Assembly: GCA_963741755.1 (NCBI GenBank)
Contig: CAVUJG010000016.1
Coordinates: 1-64,000 of the forward strand
Length of the DNA stretch: 64,000 bases
DNA from: Sva-07 sp963741755
GTDB taxonomy: Bacteria; Actinomycetota; Acidimicrobiia; Acidimicrobiales; Ilumatobacteraceae
Direction: 5' to 3'
Shown in pieces: positions 54,084-62,304 of this stretch; within the stretch, counting starts at the first letter, position 1; every line of letters begins with the position of its first letter. Under the pieces are notes generated by a model, which saw nothing but the letters and a program-made list of their open reading frames with translations, was not told the DNA's origin and ran no database searches. The position numbers and the translations under genes were made by a program.

Positions 54084-55183
54084 CCGTCGGCCGGGTCGTC
54101 GGCAAGACCGTCCGCTTGGCGTCGATCATCGCTCGGCTCACAGCCGGCGCCGTGGCGATCAGTCGGATCGCCCGCGCCGCCACGGTCGACCCGCCGGTCC
54201 GCCCGACGCTCACACCGATGCAGACGATCAGCGTCGTGGTTCCGGCTCGGGATGAAGCGCTCCGCATCGGGCCCCTGCTCGCGGCGATCGTCGGCGCGCC
54301 CGGCGTCGGCGAGGTGATCGTGGTCGACGACCAGTCGAGCGACGGCACGGCTGAGTTGGCACGTCGCGCAGGAGCCACCGTGATCTCCGGTGCCCCCCTG
54401 CCCGATGGTTGGGCCGGCAAGGCCTGGGCGTTGCAGCAGGGAATCGAGGCGGCCCGCTCGGACTGGGTGGTCACGCTCGATGCCGATGCTCGCCCCGACC
54501 CTCGCCTCCCGACGGCACTGGTCGCACGAGCCGTCGCCGACCGAAGCGACCTCCTCACGGTCGGCGGTCGATTCGAGTGTCCGACACCGGGGAGTCGCTG
54601 GCTGCACCCCGCCATGCTCACCACGCTCGTCTACCGGTTCGGTCCGCCCGGCACTTCGGCCTCCCGCCCCGACCGAACGATGGCGAACGGCCAGTGCATG
54701 GCATTCCCCAGGGAGGCGTTCCTCTCAGCCGGCGCCATGGGGCGGGTGCGATCCGAGGTCGTCGAGGACCTGGCGCTCGCGCGTCGGATGGCCATTGACG
54801 GCCGTCGTGTGGGATTTCTCGACGCCAGTGAGTTGCTCAGCGTGCGCATGTTCGAGTCGCTGGGAGATGCCTGGAGAGGATGGGGACGATCGCTCGCCCT
54901 ACCCGGCGTCGAGCCTCGCAACCGGCAGCTGGTCGATCTCGCGATCGTCGCACTCGCACAGGTGCTCCCGATCCCGCGACTGCTCCTGCGGCGCGGCGAC
55001 GTGATCGACGTCGTCCTCGCTGCCGTACGGCTCGGCACGCTGGCCGGAACCCGGCGCGCCTACGACCGCACCGACGCCCCCTATTGGCTGAGCCCGCTCG
55101 CCGATCCGGTGGCAGCCGTCGCGATCGCCGGCGGCATCGCCCGCCGCGGACGCCAGACGTGGCGCGGCCGTAGTTACGCCTGA
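54080..55183 (+). CDS. GT2 glycosyltransferase of the carotenoid cluster (CruG/CrtQ-like)
   Basis: The 367-residue protein has a GT-A fold: ISVVVPARDEALRIGPLLAAIVG, VIVVDDQSSDGTAELARRAGA, GWAGKAWALQQGIEAARSDWVVTLDADARPD (DxD-type) and EVVEDLALARRMAIDGRRV; GWGRSL stands for the QxxRW motif, and hydrophobic segments follow near the C-terminus. Similar GT2 enzymes in carotenoid clusters add sugars to the hydroxyl made by CruF. Start overlaps the desaturase stop (ATGA), so the five genes from crtI on form one translationally coupled chain. It ends overlapping the tail of the opposite-strand PlsY gene by ten bases. Confidence 0.85.
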   Translation: MTVGRVVGKTVRLASIIARLTAGAVAISRIARAATVDPPVRPTLTPMQTISVVVPARDEALRIGPLLAAIVGAPGVGEVIVVDDQSSDGTAELARRAGATVISGAPLPDGWAGKAWALQQGIEAARSDWVVTLDADARPDPRLPTALVARAVADRSDLLTVGGRFECPTPGSRWLHPAMLTTLVYRFGPPGTSASRPDRTMANGQCMAFPREAFLSAGAMGRVRSEVVEDLALARRMAIDGRRVGFLDASELLSVRMFESLGDAWRGWGRSLALPGVEPRNRQLVDLAIVALAQVLPIPRLLLRRGDVIDVVLAAVRLGTLAGTRRAYDRTDAPYWLSPLADPVAAVAIAGGIARRGRQTWRGRSYA

Positions 55184-55773
55184 GCACTCGCCTGTCGGCG
55201 GTCGGCGACTGCGGCCATCGCGAAGCGCAGCCCGATGAACGTCATCAGCACGCCGGTGGCCGCGGTTCGGTACGGTCCCTCGACCACGAGCTGCACGATC
55301 GGGAATGCGACGAAACCGACCCGAGCCGCGACGGCGAACGACCGACGGATCACGAACGTCACGAGCAAGATGCCGATGCTGATGACGAACGGGATCGTCG
55401 CGAAGACCGCAGCGCCACCGGCGAACGTGAGGATGCTGCGCCCACCGCGGAAGCGGGCGAACACCGGGAACGCATGGCCGACCATCGCCGCTCCACACCC
55501 GACGTACGCGAGGCCCCACACACCCGGCGCCGCCAGCGCGGTTCCGACGAGCGCTGCCGCAACACCCTTCGCGCTGTCGCCGATGAACACCGGGATCGCA
55601 GCTCGGCGACCCAACGTCTCACGCGCGTTCCAGAAGCCGGGGTTGCGGTCGCCGACCTCGCGCAAATCGATCCGCGAGCGACGCGATGCCACGAGGTTGG
55701 CGATCGGGATCGACCCGATCAGATAGCCGACCACGATCGTGACGACGACCGTGACTGTCTGCTCGGCGTCCAT
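55174..55773 (-). CDS. PlsY-type membrane acyltransferase, divergent motifs
   Basis: The 199-residue protein has five or so membrane helices and the PlsY pattern: GYLIGSIPIANLV (motif 1), LREVGDRNPGFWNARETLG (motif 2) and GHAFPVFARFRGGRSILTFAG (motif 3). PlsY acylates glycerol-3-phosphate from acyl phosphate. Here motif 2 reads GDRNPGFWN instead of GSGNxGATN and the GGKG of motif 3 is GGRS, so the substrate may differ. It stands between the glycosyltransferase and the CrtA-like gene, and an acylation of the carotenoid glycoside is a reasonable hypothesis. The start is uncertain (55773 or 55785); no clear ribosome site. Confidence 0.8.
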   Translation of the reverse strand: MDAEQTVTVVVTIVVGYLIGSIPIANLVASRRSRIDLREVGDRNPGFWNARETLGRRAAIPVFIGDSAKGVAAALVGTALAAPGVWGLAYVGCGAAMVGHAFPVFARFRGGRSILTFAGGAAVFATIPFVISIGILLVTFVIRRSFAVAARVGFVAFPIVQLVVEGPYRTAATGVLMTFIGLRFAMAAVADRRQASAQA

Positions 55774-55794
55774 CGGTGACAGCATGGCGCACAC

Positions 55795-56508
55795 ATGGGT
55801 CGCATCGCATCGTTCCACCTCATCGACGAACCGGCGTGGAAGACCCCGCTCGTGCTCGGCCGGCTCGGTGCCGACCGGCTCCGGCTCTCCCGCGTGCCCG
55901 GCCTGGCGTTCTGGCGGTTGCTGGGCACAGGCAGCGGTGACGACACCGGACGAGGTGCCGACCTCTCACGCAGCGCACTGTTCGCCGTCTGGGACGACGA
56001 ACAGCATCTCGATGCGTTCCTCGCCGACAGTTCGGTAGCGCGACGTTGGCGCGGCGCCGAGGAAAGTTGGCACGTCCGGCTCCGATCGATCGGCGGGCAC
56101 GGCAGCTGGAAGGGATTCGAGCCGCTGAACGGCCTCGATCAGGGCACGCCGGACGGACCGGTGGCAATCATCACCCGAGCGAACGTCCGACGACGATCGT
56201 GGAAGGCGTTCGGCGCGGCCAGCGAGGTCGTCGACGCAGAGCTACATCGAGCCACCGGGCTCATCGACGTCGTCGGGATCGGCGAGACGCCTGTCGGCGC
56301 GCTGGCGACGTTCAGCCTCTGGGAGTCGCTGGCCGCCGCTCGCGAATTCGCCTACTCGATGCCCGACCACGTCGAGGTGATGCGCCGCACCCGCGCCGAG
56401 GACTGGTACTCCGAGGAGATGTTCGCCCGATTCGAGCCCTACGCGTCCGCTGGCACGTGGAACGGTCGCGATCCGCTGGCGGGGAACACAGCGCAATCGC
56501 CGTCGTGA
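55795..56508 (+). CDS. CrtA-like spheroidene monooxygenase family protein
   Basis: The 237-residue product matches the CrtA family: an N-terminal ferredoxin-like half (FHLIDEPAWKTPLVLGRLG, RSALFAVWDDEQHLDAFL), then GPVAIITRANVRRRSWKAF, GLIDVVGIGETPVGALATFSLWE and the family end DHVEVMRRTRAEDWYSEEMFARFEPYASAGTWNGRDPL. CrtA adds a keto group at C2 of acyclic carotenoids with O2. This fits the acyclic pathway predicted from CruF/CrtD-like genes. It is divergent from the PlsY-type gene with 10-20 bp between starts, so they must share a regulatory region overlapping coding DNA. Confidence 0.85.
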   Translation: MGRIASFHLIDEPAWKTPLVLGRLGADRLRLSRVPGLAFWRLLGTGSGDDTGRGADLSRSALFAVWDDEQHLDAFLADSSVARRWRGAEESWHVRLRSIGGHGSWKGFEPLNGLDQGTPDGPVAIITRANVRRRSWKAFGAASEVVDAELHRATGLIDVVGIGETPVGALATFSLWESLAAAREFAYSMPDHVEVMRRTRAEDWYSEEMFARFEPYASAGTWNGRDPLAGNTAQSPS

Positions 56509-56552
56509 CGATCGACCCCCACCGATAACATCACGCCCTGCGCTTCCAGCGC

Positions 56553-56628
<76 letters not shown>

Positions 56629-56645
<17 letters not shown>

Positions 56646-57146
56646 CGGCATGAGGTCCCGAGGGGTTGGCCCACGGTTGCTGCACTCGTGGTGATTGACC
56701 GTGACCTCGGGCGTTGAGGAGTCGATCGCAACGTTCACCTCGGCGATCGTTCTCTCTGTCGAGCGCAGTTGACAACCCTGCGATGAACTCCGCTATCGCA
56801 GTCGGCATGCAAGATCGGCAGCGCTTGGCCAGCGGATACGTGCCTCTGTCCAGCGGGCTGAGGGTTCATCGCTCTGCGTACTTTGGAGCGGGGTGGATGC
56901 TCGGCGGGGAGTACTGCTTCGAGGTTGATCGAGTCGGGTAAGAGCGGACATGTCGGCAGGAGGGTGGAATTTCCTGTTGAGCCTCTCAACCTACCCAAGG
57001 CCGATGAGACCAGACCCGAGCGCCCGCTCGGGACACCACTATGACCCCGCCGGCGCCGACCCACCGCCAGATTTGTTGCGCACGGGCCAGCCGCCGGGCT
57101 GCCATCTGCTGTGTTTCCATCGAACTGTCGGCGGTTGCCGATGCGT
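56629..57146. other. Stretch of 518 bp with no recognisable gene
   Basis: Frames on both strands are Arg/Ser/Pro-rich shadows without similarity or ribosome sites. A TTGACA lies near 56773. This end of element A would be the place for an integrase, and none is visible; decay is possible. Confidence 0.5.
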
Positions 57147-58112
57147 TCAGCCCGTGGGATCGGGGCACGTGGTTCGACCGTCGCTCGACGGGATGGAGAT
57201 CGGTACATCGGGGAACGGGAACTCCGAGATGTCACTCCACCCGTTGGCCTCGGCGAGTTCGGTGATCGTCACGCAGAACCGTTCGGCGATCATCACGGGG
57301 TAGTCGCCGGGGCTCACGATGTACTCGCACCCGTTGGTCACCATGCAGGCATCGGTGGGGCCGAGCAGGCTGGTGCTCGACTCGACGTCGGCCGGTGCAG
57401 CGTCGGCGATCGTGTCGCTCGGGATCGAGGCTGGTTCTCCGACCTTGTCGATGACGGCACCTTCGGGAATCGCGTAGCGGGCGACACCCCAGTTGATCGT
57501 GTCATTCCATTCGATGGGCGACACGAGCACCGCCCCGTCGTCGAGGACGACATCGAGGACCTCCGGTCGGGTGTCGCCCGCGATCATGACCACGAGTGTC
57601 TGCCCACCACCTGTCGGCACCACGAACACGCTCTCACCGGGGCGAGCGTTGTCGACCTGGCAGTCGGACCCGACCGGAGTCCGCCAGCACACCATCGGCT
57701 CCGCTGCGTTCATCTGGTCCTGATGCCAGGCGACGTCGAGGTCGGGTGCCAGCCGGTACCACTCGGCGGGTGTCTCGGCGAGCACGGTGACCGGGACGTC
57801 GGTGAGATCGCCGGTGTCGGCGAGCGTGACGACTGGGGCGAGTGAACCCTGATCAGAACTCACATCGGTTGGACCCGCCGCAGGTGCCGGTTCGTCGTCG
57901 CCGGAGCGAAAGCCCGCAACGAGTACGAGCCCGACGATCATCGCCGCTGCGGCCGAGCCGATGATCCCCATGCGCCACCGCGATGCTCGGAGGTCGTTGT
58001 CGACCTCGAAGGACGAAAGTGACCGCGGCGCGTCGAGACCTGGCCCGCGATCCGGAACCGCGGCGGTGCGGTCGGCGTAGTGGTCGCGAAGTCGTTCTTC
58101 GAGCGTGATCAT
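57147..58112 (-). CDS. Membrane protein with extracellular LysM domain, likely sigma-factor partner
   Basis: The 321-residue product starts with a charged cytoplasmic segment (MITLEERLRDHYADRTAA, to about 45) and one membrane helix (MGIIGSAAAAMIVGLVLVAGF, 48-68). An extracellular domain with paired Cys follows (VCWRTPVGSDC). The C-terminal LysM-like module is EYIVSPGDYPVMIAERFCVTITELAEANGW ... ISIPSS. Its start overlaps the ECF sigma stop (ATGA), the usual arrangement for a sigma factor and its membrane regulator. LysM binds peptidoglycan, so a cell-wall-sensing anti-sigma role is an attractive inference; the zinc anti-sigma motif is absent. Confidence 0.75.
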   Translation of the reverse strand: MITLEERLRDHYADRTAAVPDRGPGLDAPRSLSSFEVDNDLRASRWRMGIIGSAAAAMIVGLVLVAGFRSGDDEPAPAAGPTDVSSDQGSLAPVVTLADTGDLTDVPVTVLAETPAEWYRLAPDLDVAWHQDQMNAAEPMVCWRTPVGSDCQVDNARPGESVFVVPTGGGQTLVVMIAGDTRPEVLDVVLDDGAVLVSPIEWNDTINWGVARYAIPEGAVIDKVGEPASIPSDTIADAAPADVESSTSLLGPTDACMVTNGCEYIVSPGDYPVMIAERFCVTITELAEANGWSDISEFPFPDVPISIPSSDGRTTCPDPTG

Positions 58113-58594
58113 GAATCCAGTTCCTTTCGGAGTGCGGCGAGGGCACGAGAAATGATCGAGCGCACCGATGCCGGTCGGCACCCGATGGCCTCGGCGATGT
58201 CGGCCTCGCTCAAGTCGAGGTGGAAGCGCAACACCAACGCAGCTTGTTGTCGCCATGACAAGGTGGCGAGCGCGTCGAAGAGTTCGTCGTACTCGGCGAC
58301 GGCAGGCTCCGATCGCGGGAGTGGTGTACGGCGCACCACCGCACGGTGGCGCTGAACGTCGCGGCATCCGTTCACGACCGTCATACGCAGGTAGCCGCCC
58401 GGATTCCTCACCGACGCGTTCGTCGACTGCAACTTGACGAACGCGTCCTGGACAACCTCCTCGGCGATCGCCAACGAATCGGTGAGCACCAGCGCCACCT
58501 TCACCAGACGCGACCACTCCCGTTCGTAGAGCGCGGCAAGGTCGTCGCGTTCGGCTCGCTCCACCGCAACGCCGTTCGCCCCAGTTTCTGCCAT
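58109..58594 (-). CDS. ECF-family RNA polymerase sigma factor
   Basis: The 161-residue product has region 2 (LAALYEREWSRLVKVALVLTDSLAIAEEVVQDAFVKLQ, with the typical AEExVQDAF) and region 4 (LSWRQQAALVLRFHLDLSEADIAEAIGCRPASVRSIISRALAALRKEL), resembling SigE-like ECF factors of actinobacteria. ATG 58594 was chosen because the longer frame upstream adds 14 unlike residues. It is translationally coupled to the LysM protein and 207 bp downstream of the Fic gene. Confidence 0.9.
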   Translation of the reverse strand: MAETGANGVAVERAERDDLAALYEREWSRLVKVALVLTDSLAIAEEVVQDAFVKLQSTNASVRNPGGYLRMTVVNGCRDVQRHRAVVRRTPLPRSEPAVAEYDELFDALATLSWRQQAALVLRFHLDLSEADIAEAIGCRPASVRSIISRALAALRKELDS

Positions 58595-58801
58595 CACATC
58601 CTCTACGACGCCTGAACCCCTCGAACCGTGGCACATCAGACACGATCTTTTCGAGATGCCGCGTCAACACACCCGGCTGTCTGCTCGTCAGGAGCATTGA
58701 TTCGCCCCCACGCGACTCGGAAACCTCGTGGTCGGACAACCCAGATGTGTGCCGAACACAGCACGATCGGTGACGTTCAGGCAGCCGCTGGAACGGGCCG
58801 G

Positions 58802-59845
58802 TCAGGTCCGTGACCACGTCGCATTGCGTCCGGTCCCGTCGACGATGACGCTGCCGGCCGCCTTCAGTTCGGTGAGCACCAACCGGATCGTGTTGTCCGA
58901 CACTCCGGGCACCGCACGACGGATGTCAGCGATCGCGAACTGGGCTGGTGCATGCAGCAGCACGTAGTCGCGGATCCGGTCCTGTTTCGTACCTGCCGAC
59001 GTGCCCGCTGCGACGCGAGCTGCGAATCGTTCGTACGCCTGAGCGATCCGGTCCAAGAAGTAGCCGGCCCACGGCCAGACGTCGTGGGTGCCGTCATCGA
59101 ACCAGCCGGTCGTGGACGCAGCCAAGGTGACGTAGTAGTCGTCCTTCGTGTCGAAGATCAGCTGTTCGACTGACACATACCGGCCGACGCCGTACCCGAC
59201 TCGTTGCATGAGATGCGCAGTCAACAGTCGGGTGACGCGTCCATTGCCGTCCGCGAACGGGTGGATACACAACACGTCAAGAGCGAACGCGGCGACGACG
59301 AGCAGCGGATGTATTCGACCTTCGTCGAGGGCGGTGTTGGTGCGGTCGACGAGCTCGACGATGTAGTTCTCCGTCTGCGCGGCGGGGACCGGCTCGAACC
59401 GAACCGTTTTCGTTCCGTCGGTGTTGCGCTCGACGACGAGATTGTCGTCGAGTTTGAATCGGCCGCCACCACCGTCGACGAAACTGAACAGCAGCCGATG
59501 CAGATGCAATATCAGCCCGACACTGAGTGGACCCGGGTCGTCATGTTGGAGGTAGTCCTGCGCAGCGGTGTACCCGGCGAACTCGGCTTCGGACCGGTTC
59601 TTGAACCGTGAGGGGTTTGCCGAGACGAGCCCGGCGACGCGTCGCTCGGCGACGATGACCCCCTCGATTGCGGATGACGCAGTGATCGACTCGATGCGGG
59701 CCTGTTCACGCAATGCGTCGAGGAGCTGGGGTAGTTGATCGGCATACCGTGCTTCGGCACCGGCTGCCAGATCGATCGTGCGAAGGGTCGCCACGATTGC
59801 GCCTGGGACCGGGTCGAGGGTGTCGGGTCGTTGGAAACTCCGCAT
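58802..59845 (-). CDS. Fic-domain protein with self-inhibitory helix
   Basis: The 347-residue Fic protein likely transfers AMP to a target protein. The catalytic loop HPFADGNGRVTR is complete (His195), the flap/target-binding part precedes it, and an N-terminal inhibitory motif SSAIEG (57-62, S/TxxxE-G type) makes it class II, kept inactive by its own Glu. A C-terminal winged helix (YVLLHAPAQFAIADIRRAVPGVSDNTIRLVLTELKAAG) suggests DNA binding or autoregulation. ATG 59845 begins the family N-terminus (MRSFQRPDTLDPVPGAIVATL). The DNA just upstream (59840-59900) is clearly AT-richer than its surroundings and likely holds the promoter. Confidence 0.93.
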   Translation of the reverse strand: MRSFQRPDTLDPVPGAIVATLRTIDLAAGAEARYADQLPQLLDALREQARIESITASSAIEGVIVAERRVAGLVSANPSRFKNRSEAEFAGYTAAQDYLQHDDPGPLSVGLILHLHRLLFSFVDGGGGRFKLDDNLVVERNTDGTKTVRFEPVPAAQTENYIVELVDRTNTALDEGRIHPLLVVAAFALDVLCIHPFADGNGRVTRLLTAHLMQRVGYGVGRYVSVEQLIFDTKDDYYVTLAASTTGWFDDGTHDVWPWAGYFLDRIAQAYERFAARVAAGTSAGTKQDRIRDYVLLHAPAQFAIADIRRAVPGVSDNTIRLVLTELKAAGSVIVDGTGRNATWSRT

Positions 59846-59968
59846 AGAAACATCACAAACATACCAAACGTCTCGCATATTGTGATGATTGTTGCTGTGG
59901 TTGGTGGACATCGCTCCAACGCCGCCGGCAACGTTCCAAGCGGTCATCGACACTGACAGGCGACCACC

Positions 59969-60237
59969 CTTGTCCCAATCAGAACACCCGAACACACGTT
60001 TGTCCCATATTTTGTCCCATATATGGGACGGCATTGATCAACACGCAACAACACGGGTCCGCACAAAAGCCCTGATCAGACGGCATCCAGCGGACGCAGC
60101 GATCCTGGCTGGACGTCTTTGAACGCATTCGTAATGCGTAGGTCGCGAGTTCGATTCTCGCTCTGGGCTCCACGAAACACCAGGTAGATGGCGGTGAGAC
60201 TCCAGGGTCTCGCTTCGGAAACTGGTTTGTCCCATAT
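59969..60237. repeat. TTTGTCCCATAT iterated motifs around the A/B junction
   Basis: TTTGTCCCATAT occurs at 59999-60010, 60011-60022 and 60226-60237, with a weaker CTTGTCCCAAT at 59969-59979. The second copy is part of a 16-bp perfect palindrome, GTCCCATATATGGGAC (60014-60029). They flank the tRNA fragment at 60122-60172 on both sides, as arm-type binding sites of a tyrosine recombinase would. They could instead be regulator sites of the Fic gene. Confidence 0.75.
60101..60189 (+). repeat. tRNA-Thr fragment copy 2 (junction of elements A and B)
   Basis: 60122-60172 repeats the tRNA 3' part from the anticodon stem to CCA exactly; the acceptor 5' strand and D arm are missing, so it is not a tRNA gene. 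Its left flank (60101-60121) resembles that of copy 3 (differences are all transitions) and its right flank (60173-60189) matches that of copy 1. This is what a junction between two tandem elements should look like. Confidence 0.88.
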
Positions 60238-61817
60238 CGCTCCCGTCCATCTGGTCGGGAGATCGGCACGGCGACGTGAATATCGGGTGCTCGGTTTGGG
60301 CTGCGATGAACGCTTCGTCGGTCGTGCGGCGTGAGATGTGCCCACCAAGTGTGTCGGCGGTGGTCCGACATCGCCATGCTCAGGGACCGCTTCACGGCGG
60401 GCTACTGGCATCGCGATGGGCAACTACGGTGAGGTTGTGGAACGCACATGGTCTGCCACGACGGTTCTCATCGGCCTCGCCCTGATGGGTTTGGCGGCAT
60501 GTGCCGATTCGGACTCGGGGTCGTCGGATACGGCTGCGCCATCCGAACCCACCGCCTCACCAGTCGAGTCAGCGGTCTCGGACAAGCGGGTCGACCTGGA
60601 TTTTCCTGCCGCGTCGCCCGACCTGTCGCTCGGTGCCCCGATCGTCCGCCCATTCGACGGGTTGCCTCTGGCCGACATCGCCGTGTCGCCCGACGCAGAC
60701 CGCATCGCCGCATCCCGAGAAAGCGAGGTCTGTATCGTCTCGACATCACCGGAAGTTCCGACGAGTGCGGATCGCTGCTACCCGTTTCCGAGTGGGATCG
60801 CGCCTGGCTCGGTCACGTGGTCGCCCGACGGAACAGCAATCGTGTTCCACCACAATCTCCTCCAATTCGGCCAGGAGCCCGACCTCGTCGAGTTGGACCT
60901 CGCCACCGGCGAGCTGACGGTGTTGACCGACGATGGCGTGCCAATCGTTGGTGGTGAAGGCGGCGACATCGACGTCGCACCAACGTTCACCCCGGACGGA
61001 ACCCTGTACTTCTTCCGCCTCGACGACCCGAGCGACGGTGTCCAGGCGGTGCTGCATCGGTATGACGGCGACGGGGTGGCCACCGCGATCGGCCCAGCTC
61101 TCGTTGGCGTGCCCCCACGGGCAGGTCGCAGCGTTTCGGATGATTCGATCGTGATCATGTTGTCAGGGCTCGGGAACTCCGAGCTGGTCTCGGTCGACGT
61201 CGACGGTGGAACGAGTCGCTCGATCGTGATCGAGGGACCGAGTCCGGCAGTCGCCGACGTGGCCGGAGATCGGGCGCTCCTGGTCGCTCCCAGTGGGGTG
61301 GCTCTCAGCAGCTTCGACCTGGGGGTCGCCGATTTCACCTCCGGCATCATCGCCCCGATCGACATTCCGCAACTCGGAGCCTCTTCGATGCGGGTTACCG
61401 GCGGGGGACTGTCGCCCGACGGAACTCAGGTCGCGCTGATTCTCGCGGATCAGGACGACCCCGACGGGCACCTGCTCCTCGTGGCCGACATCACCGCCAA
61501 CGGATCAGTCGGGCCCCTCACCGTCCTGGCGACTGGGCCGGAGTTCGCCCCGAACGCCGGCGACCTGACCATCAAGCCCGCCGGCCTCGGCCGTCTCGGC
61601 GAGATCGCGTGGACCGATGCCGCTCTCATCTACAGCCTCGGCCCCGACCAGATCGTCGCGCTCCCGCTGCTCTGACCACCCCGCTGGCGGCCGCTCAACC
61701 GACTGGCTGGAGCGTCGGCGCAGCAATCGATTCACCAGGATTGACTTGTTCCGCTCGATATGCGCTCGTCAAATCGCCAGAACAGCCACTCGGAACGACC
61801 CTGACCGGACGCCCTTG
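60173..61817. mobile_element. Integrated element B between tRNA-Thr copies 2 and 3
   Basis: About 1.65 kb bounded by two tRNA 3' fragments, with the same left end (GAAACACCAGGTAGAT) and a similar right end (GGACG..CTTTG / GGACG..CCTTG) as element A. It carries one gene, a beta-propeller lipoprotein, and no recombinase. Confidence 0.62.
60416..61675 (+). CDS. Beta-propeller-like lipoprotein, cargo of element B
   Basis: The 419-residue product has a lipoprotein signal (TVLIGLALMGLAAC, lipobox LAAC) and a low-complexity Ser/Asp/Pro linker. It then has repeated WD40/TolB-like blades with the SPDG signature: AVSPDADRIAA, TWSPDGTAIVFHH, TFTPDGTLYFFRL, GLSPDGTQVALIL. It should sit on the outer face of the membrane; binding partner unknown. 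ATG 60416 or GTG 60437 may be the start; the GTG gives a more compact signal. It is the only gene between two tRNA fragments. Confidence 0.78.
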   Translation: MGNYGEVVERTWSATTVLIGLALMGLAACADSDSGSSDTAAPSEPTASPVESAVSDKRVDLDFPAASPDLSLGAPIVRPFDGLPLADIAVSPDADRIAASRESEVCIVSTSPEVPTSADRCYPFPSGIAPGSVTWSPDGTAIVFHHNLLQFGQEPDLVELDLATGELTVLTDDGVPIVGGEGGDIDVAPTFTPDGTLYFFRLDDPSDGVQAVLHRYDGDGVATAIGPALVGVPPRAGRSVSDDSIVIMLSGLGNSELVSVDVDGGTSRSIVIEGPSPAVADVAGDRALLVAPSGVALSSFDLGVADFTSGIIAPIDIPQLGASSMRVTGGGLSPDGTQVALILADQDDPDGHLLLVADITANGSVGPLTVLATGPEFAPNAGDLTIKPAGLGRLGEIAWTDAALIYSLGPDQIVALPLL

Positions 61818-61868
61818 AACGCGTTCGTACTGCGTAGGTCGCGAGTTCGATTCTCGCTCTGGGCTCCA
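61797..61868 (+). repeat. tRNA-Thr fragment copy 3 (attR-like end of the array)
   Basis: 61818-61868 repeats the tRNA 3' part from the anticodon stem to CCA with two differences (GCGTTCGTACTGCG for GCATTCGTAATGCG). The left flank resembles that of copy 2, the right flank is unrelated to copies 1 and 2 and should be the old chromosome. Confidence 0.88.
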
Positions 61869-61887
61869 CTCGCTTCGTTCAGTGACG

Positions 61888-62301
61888 TCACGCCGACGCG
61901 CCGTCGTCGATCGACGGGTCCAGCGATGGGGGATGCACGCTCCTCAATGCGAGGAACTCGCCGATCTTCAGCAGTTTCGGCGGACGTTTGGTTCCCGAAG
62001 GCAGCCGTCGGTACGCCTCGTCGAGGTCGATCAACTCGGGGTCGACCACATCGACGGCATCACCGTCGATCTCGACCGTTGCGGCGCCCGCAGCGAGCAC
62101 GTTGCGCACCCAATCCGAACGCGAGCCGTACACCAACATCACGATGAACCCATCGTCGACTGGCATCGCCTCGACCGGCGTTCGATATGCCTGGCCCGAC
62201 GTGCGACCGACGTGGCGAATCACGTGCCACTTGCCATTTCGAACCGACCGCGGGTTGAAGACCCGCTTGTTGACCTGTCCCCACCACAGCGGCATCGGCA
62301 T
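61888..62301 (-). CDS. Deazaflavin (F420)-dependent reductase family protein
   Basis: The 137-residue product matches the DUF385/Ddn family of split beta-barrel proteins: NGKWHVIRHVGRTSGQAYRTPVEAMPVDDGFIVMLVYGSRSDWVRNVLAAGAATVEIDG. Members use coenzyme F420 (or bind fatty acids/heme) and are typical of actinobacteria. The natural substrate is unknown. It ends 20 bp after the tRNA copy 3 and is 3 bp downstream of the GNAT gene, so the two form an operon. Confidence 0.88.
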   Translation of the reverse strand: MPMPLWWGQVNKRVFNPRSVRNGKWHVIRHVGRTSGQAYRTPVEAMPVDDGFIVMLVYGSRSDWVRNVLAAGAATVEIDGDAVDVVDPELIDLDEAYRRLPSGTKRPPKLLKIGEFLALRSVHPPSLDPSIDDGASA

Positions 62302-62304
62302 GGG

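Noticed and set aside
56714..57235. Small open frames next to tRNA-Thr as a candidate integrase or excisionase
   Set aside because: They show no recombinase or helix-turn-helix motif, no ribosome site, and biased shadow-like composition.
58113..58817. Long N-terminal extension of the LysM protein up to 58817
   Set aside because: It runs across the sigma factor in another frame and is Arg-rich; the ATG at 58112 gives the coupled start.
60122..60172. Second and third tRNA-Thr genes at 60122 and 61818
   Set aside because: Both lack the acceptor 5' strand and the D arm; they cannot form a tRNA and fit attachment-site duplicates.
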